Positions 35,617-48,053 of a stretch of 64,000 bases of DNA are shown here, piece by piece. Source of the DNA: Phoenix dactylifera (taxonomy: Eukaryota > Streptophyta > Magnoliopsida > Arecales > Arecaceae). The DNA is taken from the NCBI RefSeq assembly GCF_009389715.1, contig NC_052405.1, positions 7,915,194 through 7,979,193 on the forward strand. The letters run 5' to 3'. The translations under genes were made by a program, and so were the position numbers. The notes below the pieces were generated by a model that did not search any database, was not told where the DNA came from, and saw nothing but the letters and a program-made list of their open reading frames with translations. Each line of letters begins with the position of its first letter. Position 1 is the first letter of the stretch.

Positions 35617-36542
35617 CCGTCGAGATCGAAAAAAAGTCCGCGATCCGGTCGATCCAGAGACAACGAAAACTGATATAGCCAGTGATGGCCGATGACGATG
35701 GAGACCTTGTCCGATGTTCTGCGCGTGAAGATGCCGAGCAACGCCACCGCCTCTTGGCTTTCCGCTTGGAAATCGAGAACGGCGTTATGCTTGTTTAGTT
35801 CAAAATGAGCGTTGACCGAAAAAAAATGTCGGAGTGGGTGAAAAATCAAATTTAAAAATTATATTAGAAATTTATATTATAAGGGATGATTTCGGCAAAT
35901 AAAAATTGTAAATCGCCATATCCATCTGGATTCTGGAGTGGGTATATCCAGAAATATGACATACAGTATCGGCTAATTGACAAAACTAATTAACTAAATT
36001 TTTTTATACACATTAAAAATTAGCTGATGACATAAAGATCTATATCTAATATTCTTCTTTTATCTATTTTATCTATTTTTATTTATCAACTTTCAAAGAT
36101 TGTTGTAGACACATCTTTATTAATATTTCTAGTCATTATATACTTATTTGTTCAAAAATTATTATTTGCATGCGCTTGGTTCACGGCCTTGAATCAAGTC
36201 TTAAGGACATTAGATTTTAGCCATTAATTCACAGCTTCGAAGTGCACTGACACAGCTCTATAATCTCTAATAGATACGGTTCAGAATGCATTTGAAAGCT
36301 TGCTTGATGCTAAGCGCACTGAAATAGTTTCACGATAATATGCTTTCGATGCTAACCATGATGATCTCATCTTTTTGACTAATATATACTTGGTTGCTGC
36401 TAAAGCTGCAAGTTGATCCAACATTTTCAAAATTTTAAACTCATTTAACGTTTGTGATCAGGTCCTACCTTCTATCCTTTCTTTAGCTAGACTAAAGATA
36501 GCATGGAGGTCATCCAGGGACTTATGACAATGAAGAGGATAG
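35617..36542. other. Upstream region of the CMC4-like gene
   Basis: Presumed 5' leader and promoter of the minus-strand gene at the left, then AT-rich noncoding sequence up to the TRIM insertion. No TATA box stands out. Confidence 0.5.
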
Positions 36543-36547
36543 GTATC

Positions 36548-36823
36548 TGTTGCGGGGACGGCTTTTGGCCGGAGCCTCACACAACAGCATAGCCCACATT
36601 AAGCTAGCAGAGAAAGAGGACTGCGTTCCTCTCGAGGTATTGTCCGCTTTGGGCGCTCCGGCCCGCGCGTCCAGCGCAGACGGGGGGAGACCACTGCCCT
36701 TACGGTTTTGCCCTTCAAAAAGCGCCTCGAGAGGAAAGAATTTCCATCCCCCATTTAAGGCACAGAACCTTTCCGCTACTATCCGATGTGGGACTAAATT
36801 CAAAGCCCCTCCCCCCCGCAACA
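36548..36823 (-). repeat. TRIM LTR (3' on the element strand)
   Basis: 276-bp repeat with TGTTG...CAACA ends. The open frames crossing it are by-products of its GC content. Confidence 0.9.
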
Positions 36824-36886
36824 TAGCCCCCCCAGCGGGAAGGTTCTTGAGCCTCCGCAGTCCTGAGGGGTAGTCAACGGTGGGAG

Positions 36887-36913
36887 GAGGCGCCCCCTAC
36901 CTGGGGCGCCATC
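36887..36913. other. Hairpin overlapping the TRIM primer site
   Basis: GGCGCCCC CTACCT GGGGCGCC is a perfect 8-bp inverted repeat with a 6-base loop, next to the LTR at 36914. It overlaps the sequence proposed as primer binding site. Confidence 0.7.
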
Positions 36914-37189
36914 TGTTGCGGGGACGGCCTTTGGCCGGAGCCTCACACAACAGCATAGCCCACATTAAGCTAGCAGAGAAAGAGGACTGCGTTCCTCTCG
37001 AGGTATTGTCCGCTTTGGGCGCTCCGGCCCGCGCGTCCAGCGCAGACGGGGGGAGACCACTGCCCTCACGGTTTTGCCCTTCAAAAAGCGCCTCGAGAGG
37101 AAAGGATTTCCATCCCCCATTTAAGGCACAGAACCTTTCCGCTACTAGCCGATGTGGGACTAAATTCAAGGCCCCTCCCCCCCGCAACA
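36914..37189 (-). repeat. TRIM LTR (5' on the element strand)
   Basis: 276 bp, same as 36548-36823 except for five substitutions, for example tttggcc after acggc (C/T) and ctactagccg against ctactatccg. Confidence 0.9.
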
Positions 37190-37194
37190 GTATC

Positions 37195-40100
37195 CATGTT
37201 ATTTTTTATCTCTTTAATGATATTTGATTTTATTCATCCATCCATTGAGATCTTTTATAGTGAAATTCGATACGAAAGGGACCAGGGTCCTAGAGTTATA
37301 AGATAATGGATTCCTAGCCTTCATGAGCTCCTATGTACGACCAGCAAAGTGAGAGCACAATTCAACCACTGTTCACCATGAAGATGCATGAATGTTCTTT
37401 TACAACCAACATAGCCTTTGTCCAGTGCCAGCTAAAAAGATACAACGTTAAGAGTGTCATTTTGTCATGCTTCACCGCAGGCTTGAATGCTGCATGCACA
37501 GGTTGTCAATCTCTCTTTTTCCTTCAGAGAAAAAAAAAGTCTCAATCTCTCTCAAATTCGCTCATGATCCTTCTCATCACTACCTTTTAAGTCTTTCTAA
37601 CAAGAACTTGAGTTGATGACAGGAAACAGGGAATGGTAGGACGCTGTTGGATAAATATTTCTCCAAGAAATCCAAACGGGATAGTTGTGCTGATGAGCCC
37701 TTGATTTATGACAAAAATATCCATCATTTCAGTTAGTTTCTATTTATTTCATTGGAAAATTCTGCAACTGCATCTTACCAATAAATTCTGCAACATTTTA
37801 GTTAGTTTCTGCATCTTATGCGTCTAAACTGGGTCTTCCAGAGCTTTATAAGATCATTTCTTTTCCAATGGTAAGACACCAACTTATTTAAGATTGGCTG
37901 CTATGAGTAGGTTATGGCAACCCATGAAATATAACATGCCAATGTATCTTAAATGTGCTATTAGAAAATCGAGGCAATTATCCAAAAAATAACATTATGG
38001 TCATATTTCGTATGAGAATAAATCCTGACAAGCTTGAAGGTTATTCTCATGATGCAAACCCAGCTGCAAAGACTGTGTCTCGTATGAGTTTAAATTAAAA
38101 TATGTACAACAAGAATCTGGTGCACTAAGTCTGAAGCAATTAAAAGCTAGACTCATAGTTCCGCTAACGCAAACAGATTGATGCAATATAAGTAATTACT
38201 CAGAGCTCTATTTGCATGCCGATTCATCTTCTAAAATGTACTAGTTATAATGCATGTTAGAGAACCCTGCTTCACTTCAAAAAGCCTGAGATCAAGGGTA
38301 CTTACCTTTTGTTGTTTTTTTCATTTAAATGTGTTTTTGTTTGTTACCCTACATAGGAGCATTATGTTTTCCATGATATTTGAGTTCAGGTTATGCTTTG
38401 ATTATGTGTAACCTTAATTTTCTTGAGTTGGTCATGTCACATGTGAGACCAGTCCCACCAGTGGGATAGTCCAACCTCTTTGTTCTGAGGATCTTCTCTG
38501 CTTCTCATTTCCTCCCTTGGCCTTTTTTTCTTCTTTGAAAGAAAAAAGATGAAAATTATGCTTGCTCGTCCGTCACCTACTCGTATGAAATCAACAACAT
38601 CCATTGCATATTCAACAATGTTTAGTTCAGTTCACATTTCTAACCCACCAGGAGCACTAAGTTTCAAAAATCATGAACCGACGGACCAAACAGTAGATTC
38701 AAAACAATGTAACCAGTTCATCTTGTGTTCTAAAGGACCCCGACCTTTAACAGACATTTTGCACTCGGCGCTTTAAGCAAAACCACAACAAAGAAAAAGG
38801 CCACCTCCATTAATAAAATCAAGCAGGCAGTGAAGAAGATAATCAGCAGTTACTCATGTTCCTGAATGTCCAGTCTCAAACTATATTTGACCCAAACAAA
38901 AAAAGATGCTGCTTTAGAGGATGAAAAGAGTCCAAATTGCTTTTCTTTCACAGCGGATCCCTTTTTTTTGGTGGCTTCTCAGTGGCCTTCTAACTGCATT
39001 AGCACTAGTACCAAAAACAAATAGCAATTTGCTCACAAAACCAATATAAGGATTCAATTATATATTTCCTTATGTACATATTTCTGAAAGCTATTAATTC
39101 TGCATTGCAGAAAGTCGAACGCCTTCATAGAATCGTAATTACACTGCCCAGTTTTTAATAACTAAGATCCAGAAAATTGGTTTTCTTATCTATTTTTGAT
39201 AGCTAAATTGCTATTTAAACTCATTCTAAAATCAGTGAAACAATAACCAACTGAACCAGGCCAGGACCGTTTTGTGTAATTATATGATGGATTAACTGCA
39301 TAGATGATGTCAAATTGTCAATTAGGTATCATGGAGGAAAGTTGTTGACGATGTACTCACTTGGGCTTGCATAGACTCAACATAAATGGCAGGAAAACCA
39401 TTGCTAAGATGTTGAATGGAAGTATAAGGACAATTGTCATTTAATAGCCAAAAAATCGACAGTAGGGTGTAGTTGGCTGGTTCTAAGGAGTTTGGGTGGA
39501 TGGCGGCAGGATTAGGTTTTCTAGGGCTCACACCATAGTGGATTGGGAGGGTTGTGACCATTTAGAAAAGAAACAACACAATTGTCATGGAGACATGCTA
39601 TTGATATACTCTACAAGGAGATCCATCTATATAATGGCATACATTCTCTGTGTGCTGTGCGCCTCTCGAAAATGGGATATAGTATAATTGAATGGGATTC
39701 TAAGTTATTCATATAAGCAGGGAATGTATCATCAACAAAAATTTCTAAATATTGCTGAAACATAGATGTGACATCACGTCATTTGGTTCAGAAATGCAAG
39801 CAGAAAGTGGACTTATAAGCTAGAAGCTAACAGTGCAGGATGAAAGTCTTCTATGGCAATCTTGAATGTGGCCCATTTTATGTAAAAGGCTTATGACTAT
39901 TCCCAAACTATGGCTAAGAGATTCTAAATGAGAGGAACTAAGGGCTAAAGGTTGAAATGAAAATTGTAGTAATGGTCGAGGGTACAAATTATGACCAAGA
40001 CACTGGAAGTCCTGAAAAGACTGGAGTGAAGTTAAAATATTTGGATCTGCAAATTGGGGTATGGTAAAATAAAATAAGGGAGAGGAAAAAACATATCGAT

Positions 40101-41310
40101 ATCTCCTTCAAAACATAGCCTAGCATCATGACTCTCATTGACAGGAAATACATAGAAATAAAAGGAAGGAGGGGGGGGGGGGGGGGTGTAGTAGAGGGGA
40201 TGGGTTGTGACAATAAAAATTCATAATATGGCTATTATGAGAGTAGTAAATGGAAAGAAGCTCCATGCAGTACGTTACATGATTTAAAAACAACTATATC
40301 TTTGAAATTATCTAAGCAAATCAATTATTTGATGCTGATGAAAATGAATAGGTTCGACCTCTTGTAGATGTTCAGGTTATCCCTTCAGTCAATGTATATT
40401 GTGGCTCCTAAGGCTGCCTGATATTATTTGCTCCTCTCTTATCTAGGTTTTTTTTTCGTCTTATGTTTGGCAGCGCAAGACAACAGAAAATGCACAGAAG
40501 TAAAGGAGAAGCTGTAGCAAATTTTAGCTTAGTTACAGAGCAGTTGGATGGCATGGAAACTTTCAAAATTCCATTGCTAGCATCATCTGTCTATAGCTGA
40601 CTCAATGCTTACGTAATGTGATGCATACCCTGGTATGCCTCTAGATACTGCTGTAACATACTGGTTGTTTAACTGATGAAGTAAATGATGTCGATGGAAC
40701 ATATAAAGAATAGGAATGCTTACTAGAGTAATATTACATATAGAATACATTAATGCTGTTTCTAAGATATCAATGCACAATTGCATGATGTCAGAATTAG
40801 ATGATCAATTTTCTGGATGCCAACCACTGAGTGCTGTTCCAATACTAGGACACTGAAGAAGAATGTCTGGGATGATTCATACTTCCAAGCCCCCATTATC
40901 TTCTAAAAGATCCTTTTGTTTCTCAAATAAGCAAAAAGAATAAAATTGGATGAAATGAAAGGTAAAACACTGGGACAGATTAAATTAGTAGTATTCGCAG
41001 ATATACCCTGGTAATCAGCAAAAAAGCAACACATATTTAAGTTATCATATAAGCATACTAGCATGAAAGGCTTCATCTTCAACAAGAAAATACAAATAAT
41101 TGCACAACTATGAACCAGAACCCATAACACTGTCACTGCTCCATTTCCAACTGAAGTCTACAGTTGAGTTTCTTCATCCTTAAAATCTATCAATAAAAAA
41201 AATGTAGAAGTGCAATATTGAAATACATAACCATCCAGGATATACTGGAAAAGCCATCTCTGAAGTTATCCTCAGGAAAAGACTAAAATAGTTTTATTCT
41301 CCTGACCTAA
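37195..41310. other. Intergenic, no gene seen
   Basis: About 4 kb of AT-rich sequence without a supported gene. A G-run lies at about 40172-40188. The last few hundred bases should include the 3' UTR of the TOC159-type gene. Confidence 0.5.
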
Positions 41311-44300
41311 CTAATAAGCGTAAGACTCACCGGGCTGCAAACTCCTGAAGATCGAAACAGCAATTGGAAGAATACCAACTAGAGCAATCTGAAGCTGTTC
41401 TGAGGTGCTTGTCCTGACTGTGATCTGCCCGCTCAGCTTGTTGTTCAACCCAACACGAACCGCCATCTTTGAATTCCTTCCAACGGAGAACTGAGACTGC
41501 AAGTTTGCTCCCAAAGCCAAGTCACCGCGCCATCTCATCAGGGATAATCCCAAGGTCGAAAGTGCTTGGCCGATTGGATGATCCTTATCCCGGAGGTGTG
41601 CCTCCAAATTGGCTCCGTATGCTGGTTCACCTTGTGCCCGAATACCACCAGTGCTTGCAACAAGACTCACCCTCTTCCCAAGAGAAAGATGATCCTCAAT
41701 CTTCACTCCAGTTGCTACAGTTTCCCCCAAGAAAGTAACAGACATTCCTGCAGCAGTCTTATTCTTCTTCAAGTTCCTGAATTTGGTCTCACCACGAAGG
41801 ACGTAAGCAAGCTGCTTCCCAACAGTCTGGATGTCAAAGCCAGCAAGTGTGGAACCATTCTCCCCATGCTTGGCTGAAATTGAGGAATCCAAATGGATGC
41901 TAAATTCCTTCTTATCCTTGGTAACTTGAACAGATATTGCAGCAGGAAATTTGCCAGTAAGTGCAAGGCTCTCTTCAAGGCTGACACCATCATAGCCAGA
42001 GTCATGATCCCAACCATGTGTATCCAAAACAGGTCTAGCCAAAAGTTGTGATGTTGGCTCCAAGAAGCGGTATCGGTAAGTAGGACTATCACAGTCAAAT
42101 GAAGGTGGCAATACCATATCAGGTAACGGGACCGGCACAGCTGCAGGAACATTATCCTGATCATAATCTTCAGGCAAATCACCATAACCAAAAGCATCCT
42201 GACCACCCTTCCCTCTCTTCTTCAATTCCTTTAATCTTCTAAGCTCCTCCTTCCACTGTTTCTTTTGCAGAAGCTTGACTCGGTAATCATACTCGTCAAA
42301 ATAGGCCCTCTTTTGTTCCTTAGTGAGCTTTGCAATCTGAGATTTCCTCAGAGGTTTAAAGGGTGGAAGCTGATCATATTCATCTTCTTCTTCATCATGA
42401 TCAGCATCTGACAAGTCATTCAAGTCAATATCAGAATCTCCGTTCTCACCACCCAGATCAGTGGGTAGCTTTGGGTGTGCTCTAGACTGCAAGAGCGAAG
42501 ATAACAAGTAGGGAAGTGGTGGTGAACGAAACCGAAATCCAAATAGCTTTCCTGGAGAAGGATCTTGAAGCTTCAAAAGAGAATTAGCTTCAGAGAGTAT
42601 CTTTGAAGAGTAACACAGCAGCAGCATCTGAGATCTCCAACTTACGCCATTGGGTAGCACCCTTTGCCCATCCCTGTTAGTTCTACAAGATGGGTGGTTC
42701 TCGACAAGGGCCACTGGATTCATTAGACGCATATCCCCTGCTGCTTGCCGGATGGACTGCTGAACAACATGCGACCTCTGAGCTATGAACACCTCGTAGC
42801 TCAAGGGAGAACCGTTGGGCCCTTCTGGTGGAGCAGAAGCTGCATGTGTGAGAGCAACGATGGCATTAAACCATATGGACGAGCCAAAAGTACTAGTAAT
42901 GGTTCTCAACAAGGGCAAATCATTAAGATCTCGTGTTTGGGCATCCACACGGTCTACATATAAAACAATATCAGGTGGACATTTCTTTGTATACTTTTTT
43001 AAGGATGAAAGGATCCTCCTGTTTGATGACTGGTCCATGACAGAAGCTCTGAGACCGGGAGTGTCTATAACACGAATTTTAACCCCATCAACAATTCCAA
43101 CAATCTCCTTGACAAAAGATGTTGCTGGCTCAAACGCATTGGTTTGGGATTTTTTTTCACCAAATATAGAATTTATGGTTGCACTCTTGCCAACTCCAGT
43201 CTTCCCGAGGACCAGAATGTTACAAGAGAAGTCCAGACCCTCCTTTCCCTCAGCTTCAAGCTGCGAGGCCTTCTTTCTTGCATTCTCAAAGCTAAAGGCT
43301 CGATTGGTTTGCCTTCCATGTTTGATACCCTCAGCAAGGTTTAGACGGTAAAGCACTTGGGCAGCCACCGTGTCCTCTGGAGAATGTCCCAGCCTCTGCA
43401 CGAGGCGGAGGAATTTCACCTTTATCAGCTCAACCCTCTCATGCAACTTCTTCTCTTCTTCAGTTATGACATTGTCAGGCTCTGGTGCTACTGCCAGTTC
43501 AGAAGGATTGGAAAGATTTGGTCCAGAAGAGCGGGGAGGAGCAGGTCTGAGAGATGCAGCCGAGGGCCCCAAACCTGCTGGTCTGCTAACGGAGAAGATC
43601 CTACCACCATCTTGAGAAGTAATAGTGATGCTCCCATCTGGTGAAGAACCAGTAGCTGCTTTACTAAGTGCAGCTAAGGCAGCAGAGTCGAAAATTTCCT
43701 TCCCATCACCCTCCTCATCACTATCCACCTCATCAGAATCCGAAGCAACTGGCCCATCAATGTTACCTGGATAATTCCTTGAAGTGCCAAAACCAGAGCG
43801 GGCATTATTGCTTGAAGAACCTTCCTCCAACTCTTTTATGATTTGTTTGGCAGTTTCGGAGCTTTCCAGGAGTGCAACCCTTGCAGGTCCATCAGAAACC
43901 ATGCCTTCCTCTTCTTCCTCGGCTTCATTCTGTTCCATGTCTTCATTGTCATCCGCTGCTTGAGATCCATCAATACTAGGTTTCAATTCTTCGTCCAAAA
44001 CAGAACTTGGCAATATACTTTCACCAGTTATTTTATGGTCATTCCCATCTGCCACCACACCTAAAGCTTTCAAGATTTGTCCATCTGCCTCCCTGCTTAT
44101 AGAACCCTCAGCAAGGATAGGCAATGATTTCACCAGCTGAGATGATACAGAATCACCACCATCTGTAGTCAACTCTGCCCCAAGCTCATTGGGCTTTGAC
44201 TCCAGATTATTTGCAGCTTGTTTTATTTCAGCAATCGCCTTCTCCTCTCCAGTTTGCTGGTTCAGATAAGAATTTCTATCAATAAGCCCAACATCATTCT

Positions 44301-45405
44301 CATCATTGAGCTTAGCATCAGAGTCCTCAGCTACCTTGGACTCCACAAGTTCAGAGCTTTCATCCAAGACCTCACCTTTCCTAATCTCTCCAACAGCAGA
44401 AATAGCATCACTACCATGCCCATCATCAAGAATCTCTACAAAACAATTAGCTATCTTTGAATTCACAGCAACAGAGCCCCCAATGAAATTCTCAGTCTTC
44501 TCTTCCCCACCAACACTAACATTGGATTCAGATGACTCATTCTCTACGGGTTTAGTAGGAGCTACACTTACCGATTGAAGATTCTGATCAGGATCAATAC
44601 TACCAACAGTGCCAGCTTTTACCTCCTTGAGAGCATCCGGTTCGGCTGCTTTGTGCTTCGATTTTTCGTTCATACCGGCACTATCGACCGCTCCATCTTT
44701 CTCAACCTCAGCAGCATCAGGCTCCGCCTCCGCAGACTTTGAGTCCACTACTTCCTTGATAGAAGCTATCAAGTTATCTCTTTCATCTTGGGTAACATGA
44801 AATCCGTTCTCCTCGATTCCATCCACAGTGGATTCAGCTGCAACGTCTTCATCCCTGATTGAATTCTCCTCCACACCCAAAATTCCGTCTCCAGAACCCT
44901 CCTCCGGATTAGAGTTTTCACCAGAAACCTCTTTCACGATCTCGGACTGAATTCCACCTTCCCTGGCCTCAGAAACCCGAGTCTTCTGCAATTGCTCGCC
45001 CCCGTCTCCATCCAAAGCCACGCCTTTATCCACCAAGCTAGAATTTTGATCCGAACCAAGAACTCTAGCGGCGCCGGAGGATCCATCCCCATCTCGTTCA
45101 CCCCCGAACCCTTCCTCGAACGCCTCGCCCTCGTTGCTCGTCAAAGGCGCTCCTTTTTCCGTGCCCAGGGACGAATCCGAGCGCACCTCGTCGGTGTCGG
45201 AGGCGGTCTCGAAGTCCTCATCCTCGACGGCGTCTCCGGCGAGCGAGGGCTTGTTCTCTTTCTGCTTCTGGTTCTCCTCGGAGGAGAAGGAAGCACCAGC
45301 GCCGATTGGAAGGGAATCCGTGAGAGAGCTCGGCGCCGAAGGCAGCGACGATGGGGTCCCCTGGGCCTGTGCGGTAGAAAGAGAGGGAGAGGCCGCGGAG
45401 GCCAT
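41311..45405 (-). CDS. TOC159: TOC159-type chloroplast import receptor GTPase
   Basis: One uninterrupted frame of 1364 residues. The ATG sits in ctaccATGGCc, a strong start context. Residues 1 to about 650 form the acidic A domain, rich in E/D/S with EDFETASDTDE near 63-73. The G domain follows, with the P-loop GKTGVGKS at 734-741, DTPG at 781-784 and the VALTHAAS base motif. A linker rich in K/E (KKQWKEELRRLKELKKRGK) leads to the membrane-anchoring M domain, roughly 1000-1364, ending LQPGESYAY. Role by family: outer-envelope GTPase that recognises transit peptides with TOC34 and passes preproteins to TOC75. The long acidic domain and C-terminal end favour TOC159 over TOC120/132, but assignment within the family is by eye. 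Confidence 0.93.
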   Translation of the reverse strand: MASAASPSLSTAQAQGTPSSLPSAPSSLTDSLPIGAGASFSSEENQKQKENKPSLAGDAVEDEDFETASDTDEVRSDSSLGTEKGAPLTSNEGEAFEEGFGGERDGDGSSGAARVLGSDQNSSLVDKGVALDGDGGEQLQKTRVSEAREGGIQSEIVKEVSGENSNPEEGSGDGILGVEENSIRDEDVAAESTVDGIEENGFHVTQDERDNLIASIKEVVDSKSAEAEPDAAEVEKDGAVDSAGMNEKSKHKAAEPDALKEVKAGTVGSIDPDQNLQSVSVAPTKPVENESSESNVSVGGEEKTENFIGGSVAVNSKIANCFVEILDDGHGSDAISAVGEIRKGEVLDESSELVESKVAEDSDAKLNDENDVGLIDRNSYLNQQTGEEKAIAEIKQAANNLESKPNELGAELTTDGGDSVSSQLVKSLPILAEGSISREADGQILKALGVVADGNDHKITGESILPSSVLDEELKPSIDGSQAADDNEDMEQNEAEEEEEGMVSDGPARVALLESSETAKQIIKELEEGSSSNNARSGFGTSRNYPGNIDGPVASDSDEVDSDEEGDGKEIFDSAALAALSKAATGSSPDGSITITSQDGGRIFSVSRPAGLGPSAASLRPAPPRSSGPNLSNPSELAVAPEPDNVITEEEKKLHERVELIKVKFLRLVQRLGHSPEDTVAAQVLYRLNLAEGIKHGRQTNRAFSFENARKKASQLEAEGKEGLDFSCNILVLGKTGVGKSATINSIFGEKKSQTNAFEPATSFVKEIVGIVDGVKIRVIDTPGLRASVMDQSSNRRILSSLKKYTKKCPPDIVLYVDRVDAQTRDLNDLPLLRTITSTFGSSIWFNAIVALTHAASAPPEGPNGSPLSYEVFIAQRSHVVQQSIRQAAGDMRLMNPVALVENHPSCRTNRDGQRVLPNGVSWRSQMLLLCYSSKILSEANSLLKLQDPSPGKLFGFRFRSPPLPYLLSSLLQSRAHPKLPTDLGGENGDSDIDLNDLSDADHDEEEDEYDQLPPFKPLRKSQIAKLTKEQKRAYFDEYDYRVKLLQKKQWKEELRRLKELKKRGKGGQDAFGYGDLPEDYDQDNVPAAVPVPLPDMVLPPSFDCDSPTYRYRFLEPTSQLLARPVLDTHGWDHDSGYDGVSLEESLALTGKFPAAISVQVTKDKKEFSIHLDSSISAKHGENGSTLAGFDIQTVGKQLAYVLRGETKFRNLKKNKTAAGMSVTFLGETVATGVKIEDHLSLGKRVSLVASTGGIRAQGEPAYGANLEAHLRDKDHPIGQALSTLGLSLMRWRGDLALGANLQSQFSVGRNSKMAVRVGLNNKLSGQITVRTSTSEQLQIALVGILPIAVSIFRSLQPGESYAY

Positions 45406-45500
45406 GGTAGATAAGGAAGGGGGTGAGAACCACGCAAGAGGAGTGCAAGGGAAGGTGATGAGGCACAGAGCTGGATTTATTCTACGTTGTGGGTTTTGTT

Positions 45501-45508
45501 TAGGGTTT
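45501..45508 (-). promoter_or_regulatory. Telo-box AAACCCTA before TOC159
   Basis: On the minus strand AAACCCTA lies about 95 bases upstream of the start codon. Telo-boxes are common near the start of plant genes for ribosomes, growth and organelle import. Confidence 0.45.
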
Positions 45509-45518
45509 TATTTATCAA

Positions 45519-45530
45519 TTTATATAAATA
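45519..45530 (-). promoter_or_regulatory. TATA box of the TOC159-type gene
   Basis: TATTTATATAAA on the minus strand, about 115 bases upstream of the ATG and just upstream of the telo-box. A transcription start about 30 bases downstream would leave a leader of about 85 bases. Confidence 0.5.
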
Positions 45531-45803
45531 ACCTCAGAGAGGCAGATGTTTTCGAGGTAGATTTGGTTTTTATCTCCAGAGAAATGATAGGAACTCTTGT
45601 GGGCTCTAAATTTAATAATAAAATATTTAAATTTAAAATCTATATTATTAATTATGGTATATCTTAACTAAGAAAGTTAAAAGTTAAAAAATTACATATT
45701 TGCTAATTTCTAATATACCCGTAACATTGGTGGAAAAATAAACAGTAAATATGATATGATATCATGTTTTATTATATCAAAGCATTAAAATCTAGTAATT
45801 TCA

Positions 45804-45965
<162 letters not shown>

Positions 45966-46344
45966 ACGCACATCATGATCAATAAATTAGATTCTTAAAA
46001 TTTAAATGATTTCTCATATATTTTAGTATAACACAATGGAAACTATTTATTTTTTATCCACATGATGCATGAATTAGAAGACATTAAACATTCGATATTT
46101 AGTTTTTATATATTTTTTGTGATATAAGTTATGATCAACAATGCTGATTTTTAGTTTAAATACTATATCATTGATTTTTAGACTTGAGAGGAGTATCCTC
46201 GCCTCTTGAGAGAACGTTAGTCCATTTCTATTAACAGATTTTATTAGTCTTTGGGTTTATAATTATGTATTTTTCTCTTTCTAAGACTCCAAAATCTTAG
46301 AGCGCAAATGTACTACTATATATTTTAAAAGTTTTTTGAAATTC

Positions 46345-46454
<110 letters not shown>

Positions 46455-47231
46455 AGCATATTGTTTTTAATTCATAGTATAACGTGTTTTAACTTTTTTA
46501 AAAGAAAAATCTAAAGAGTGTTGTTTTTAGAATTAAAAATTAGAAAATTATATTAATTTTATATAATTTAATGATTGTTGTTGTTGTCATCCTTGTTATC
46601 ATTGTTGTTATAGTTTTCGTTGTTGTCATCATTGTCATCGTCATTGCTATCGTTGCTATTAAAGGAGTGGGATGCTAGAGATGTTAATGTTAGTTTAGGA
46701 CTATAGACAACGAAATAAGCATTATGTGCAACAAAAAGGTAATTATTGTGATCTATCAATCAAAATACAAAAGTCAATATAAAGTGGGCTCTTGATTTTC
46801 TATACCTTACTCTTATTACATCTCTTTTCTTGACAATAGTTGTATACTTTAGTTACTAAAAGTTAACTAATATTTCATTTTTCTTATTTTCTAATTTGTT
46901 AAATTAAAGTTAGGAGATGTTTGTTGATTTAAGTTGACTCATCTTACTTAACTTGAATTTTAGTTGTTGCTATATATATAATGATTGACTAGTATGGATT
47001 TATAGTGTAAAGTATGATTCTCTCCACATCGTATGCCTCACTATTAATAAGTTTAATAATGTATTGAATTTAAATATAAACTTCATGGTCTGTCTATATC
47101 TATTTAAGGAAAGTGAATTTTGTGCAACCTAGGTTTTAGCATGATACTACAATCCATAAATAAATTTGTCAACAACTTGTTAGTTTTTTGAAAATATTCA
47201 TCTTTTTTTATGAAGAGTTACTAGCTCTTAG

Positions 47232-48050
47232 TAACTTTTTTTTTTTTTTGATACAATAGCGACTCACACTAGATGCATGTGAGTACATCCAGAAAAATTA
47301 GAAAGAAGAAGTTGACGGAGAGGGGAAGGAACAGACTCGAGACTCTCCCAGAGGAACTCTCCTGAATGGGGCGAAGTATAGGAAGCAACCCAATCCATAG
47401 CACTGTTTGCCTTCCACGAGCCTGTAGATATCTCGAAGCAGTGAGTGCCGGTCCACATGGTTGTGCTAGCCCTCAATCCAGTCAATCACCGTAGTTGAGT
47501 CACCTTCAAGATAGATATTGTCTGCACCGAAAACTAATCTAGCATGGGTGATGCCCTCTCACATAGCTCTCAAGTCTGCACTGATGACAGACTCGTCGAA
47601 AATATGCCAACCTCCAGCTGCAACAAGTCTGGAGTCATGATCTCTAACCACAAAGTCCACTTTTTCTCTACCTCCATCCTTAGAAATACTGCCATAAAAA
47701 TTTGCCTTAAGAAAGTTAAGGGTTGGGGGCTCCCTAGAGACAAGAACGGTCCTGCTTGCTACACAAGCTGAGTGAAAATTCCAGATATCCCTGACCGACC
47801 TAGGTAAAGCCACAGCAGTAGTACTTGTGACCTCAGCAACATGAAGTAAAGCTCTGTCCACCTCTATCCTTATGTGCACTCTTTATCCTCGAAGATCCAA
47901 GCATTTCTGTCTAGCTATATGTGATAGGCCACAAGGTGCATCTGATACCGTACTCTGCCTTCATTGGGACTCCTTCAGCTGGCCTAGGAAGTTCTCAATT
48001 GAGGTCACAACCTGCGGTGAAGCCATAATAGGTTAGATGTTGGTAACCTT
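47232..48050 (-). mobile_element. LINE 3' fragment with RNase H domain and poly-A tail
   Basis: On the minus strand, from the right: a zf-RVT-like tail (AYHI, a stop, LDRNAWIFEDKEC); an RNase H-like domain from about 47730 (KANFYGSISKDG, VVRDHDSRLVAAGGW); then NIYLEGDSTTVIDWIEG near 47475-47520; then, after a stop and frame change, DWVASYTSPHSGEFLWES. It ends GTGAGTCGCTATTGTATC followed by an A-run (47232-47249). This is the end of a plant L1-type ORF2. Stops and frame changes show it is dead, and the 5' part is missing. A MITE sits four bases beyond its right end. Confidence 0.8.
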
Positions 48051-48053
48051 TAA

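Larger units (their letters stand above)
36548..37189 (-). mobile_element. TRIM (miniature LTR retrotransposon)
   Basis: Two 276-bp direct repeats, both starting TGTTGCGGGG and ending CCCCGCAACA, enclose only 90 bp. The flanks carry a perfect 5-bp target duplication GTATC (36543-36547 and 37190-37194). On the minus strand a primer-site-like TGGCGCCCCAGGTAGG lies two bases after one LTR, and a G-rich purine tract precedes the other. This gives the orientation. The LTRs differ at five positions (about 98% identical), so it is young. It is GC-rich unlike its surroundings and has no coding capacity, as in TRIMs, which are moved by other elements. Confidence 0.93.

Noticed and set aside
35358-35849. 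163-residue minus-strand ORF
   Set aside because: It runs through the CMC4-like exon in another frame and into its intron; the two-exon twin-CX9C model explains the conserved residues.
36550-37227. Overlapping 85-115-residue ORFs on both strands
   Set aside because: They lie in the two TRIM LTRs; the duplicate frames follow from GC content and repetition, with no protein motif.
42815-43351. 178-residue ORF opposite TOC159
   Set aside because: Antisense shadow of the GTPase domain; the minus strand has clear P-loop and DTPG motifs.
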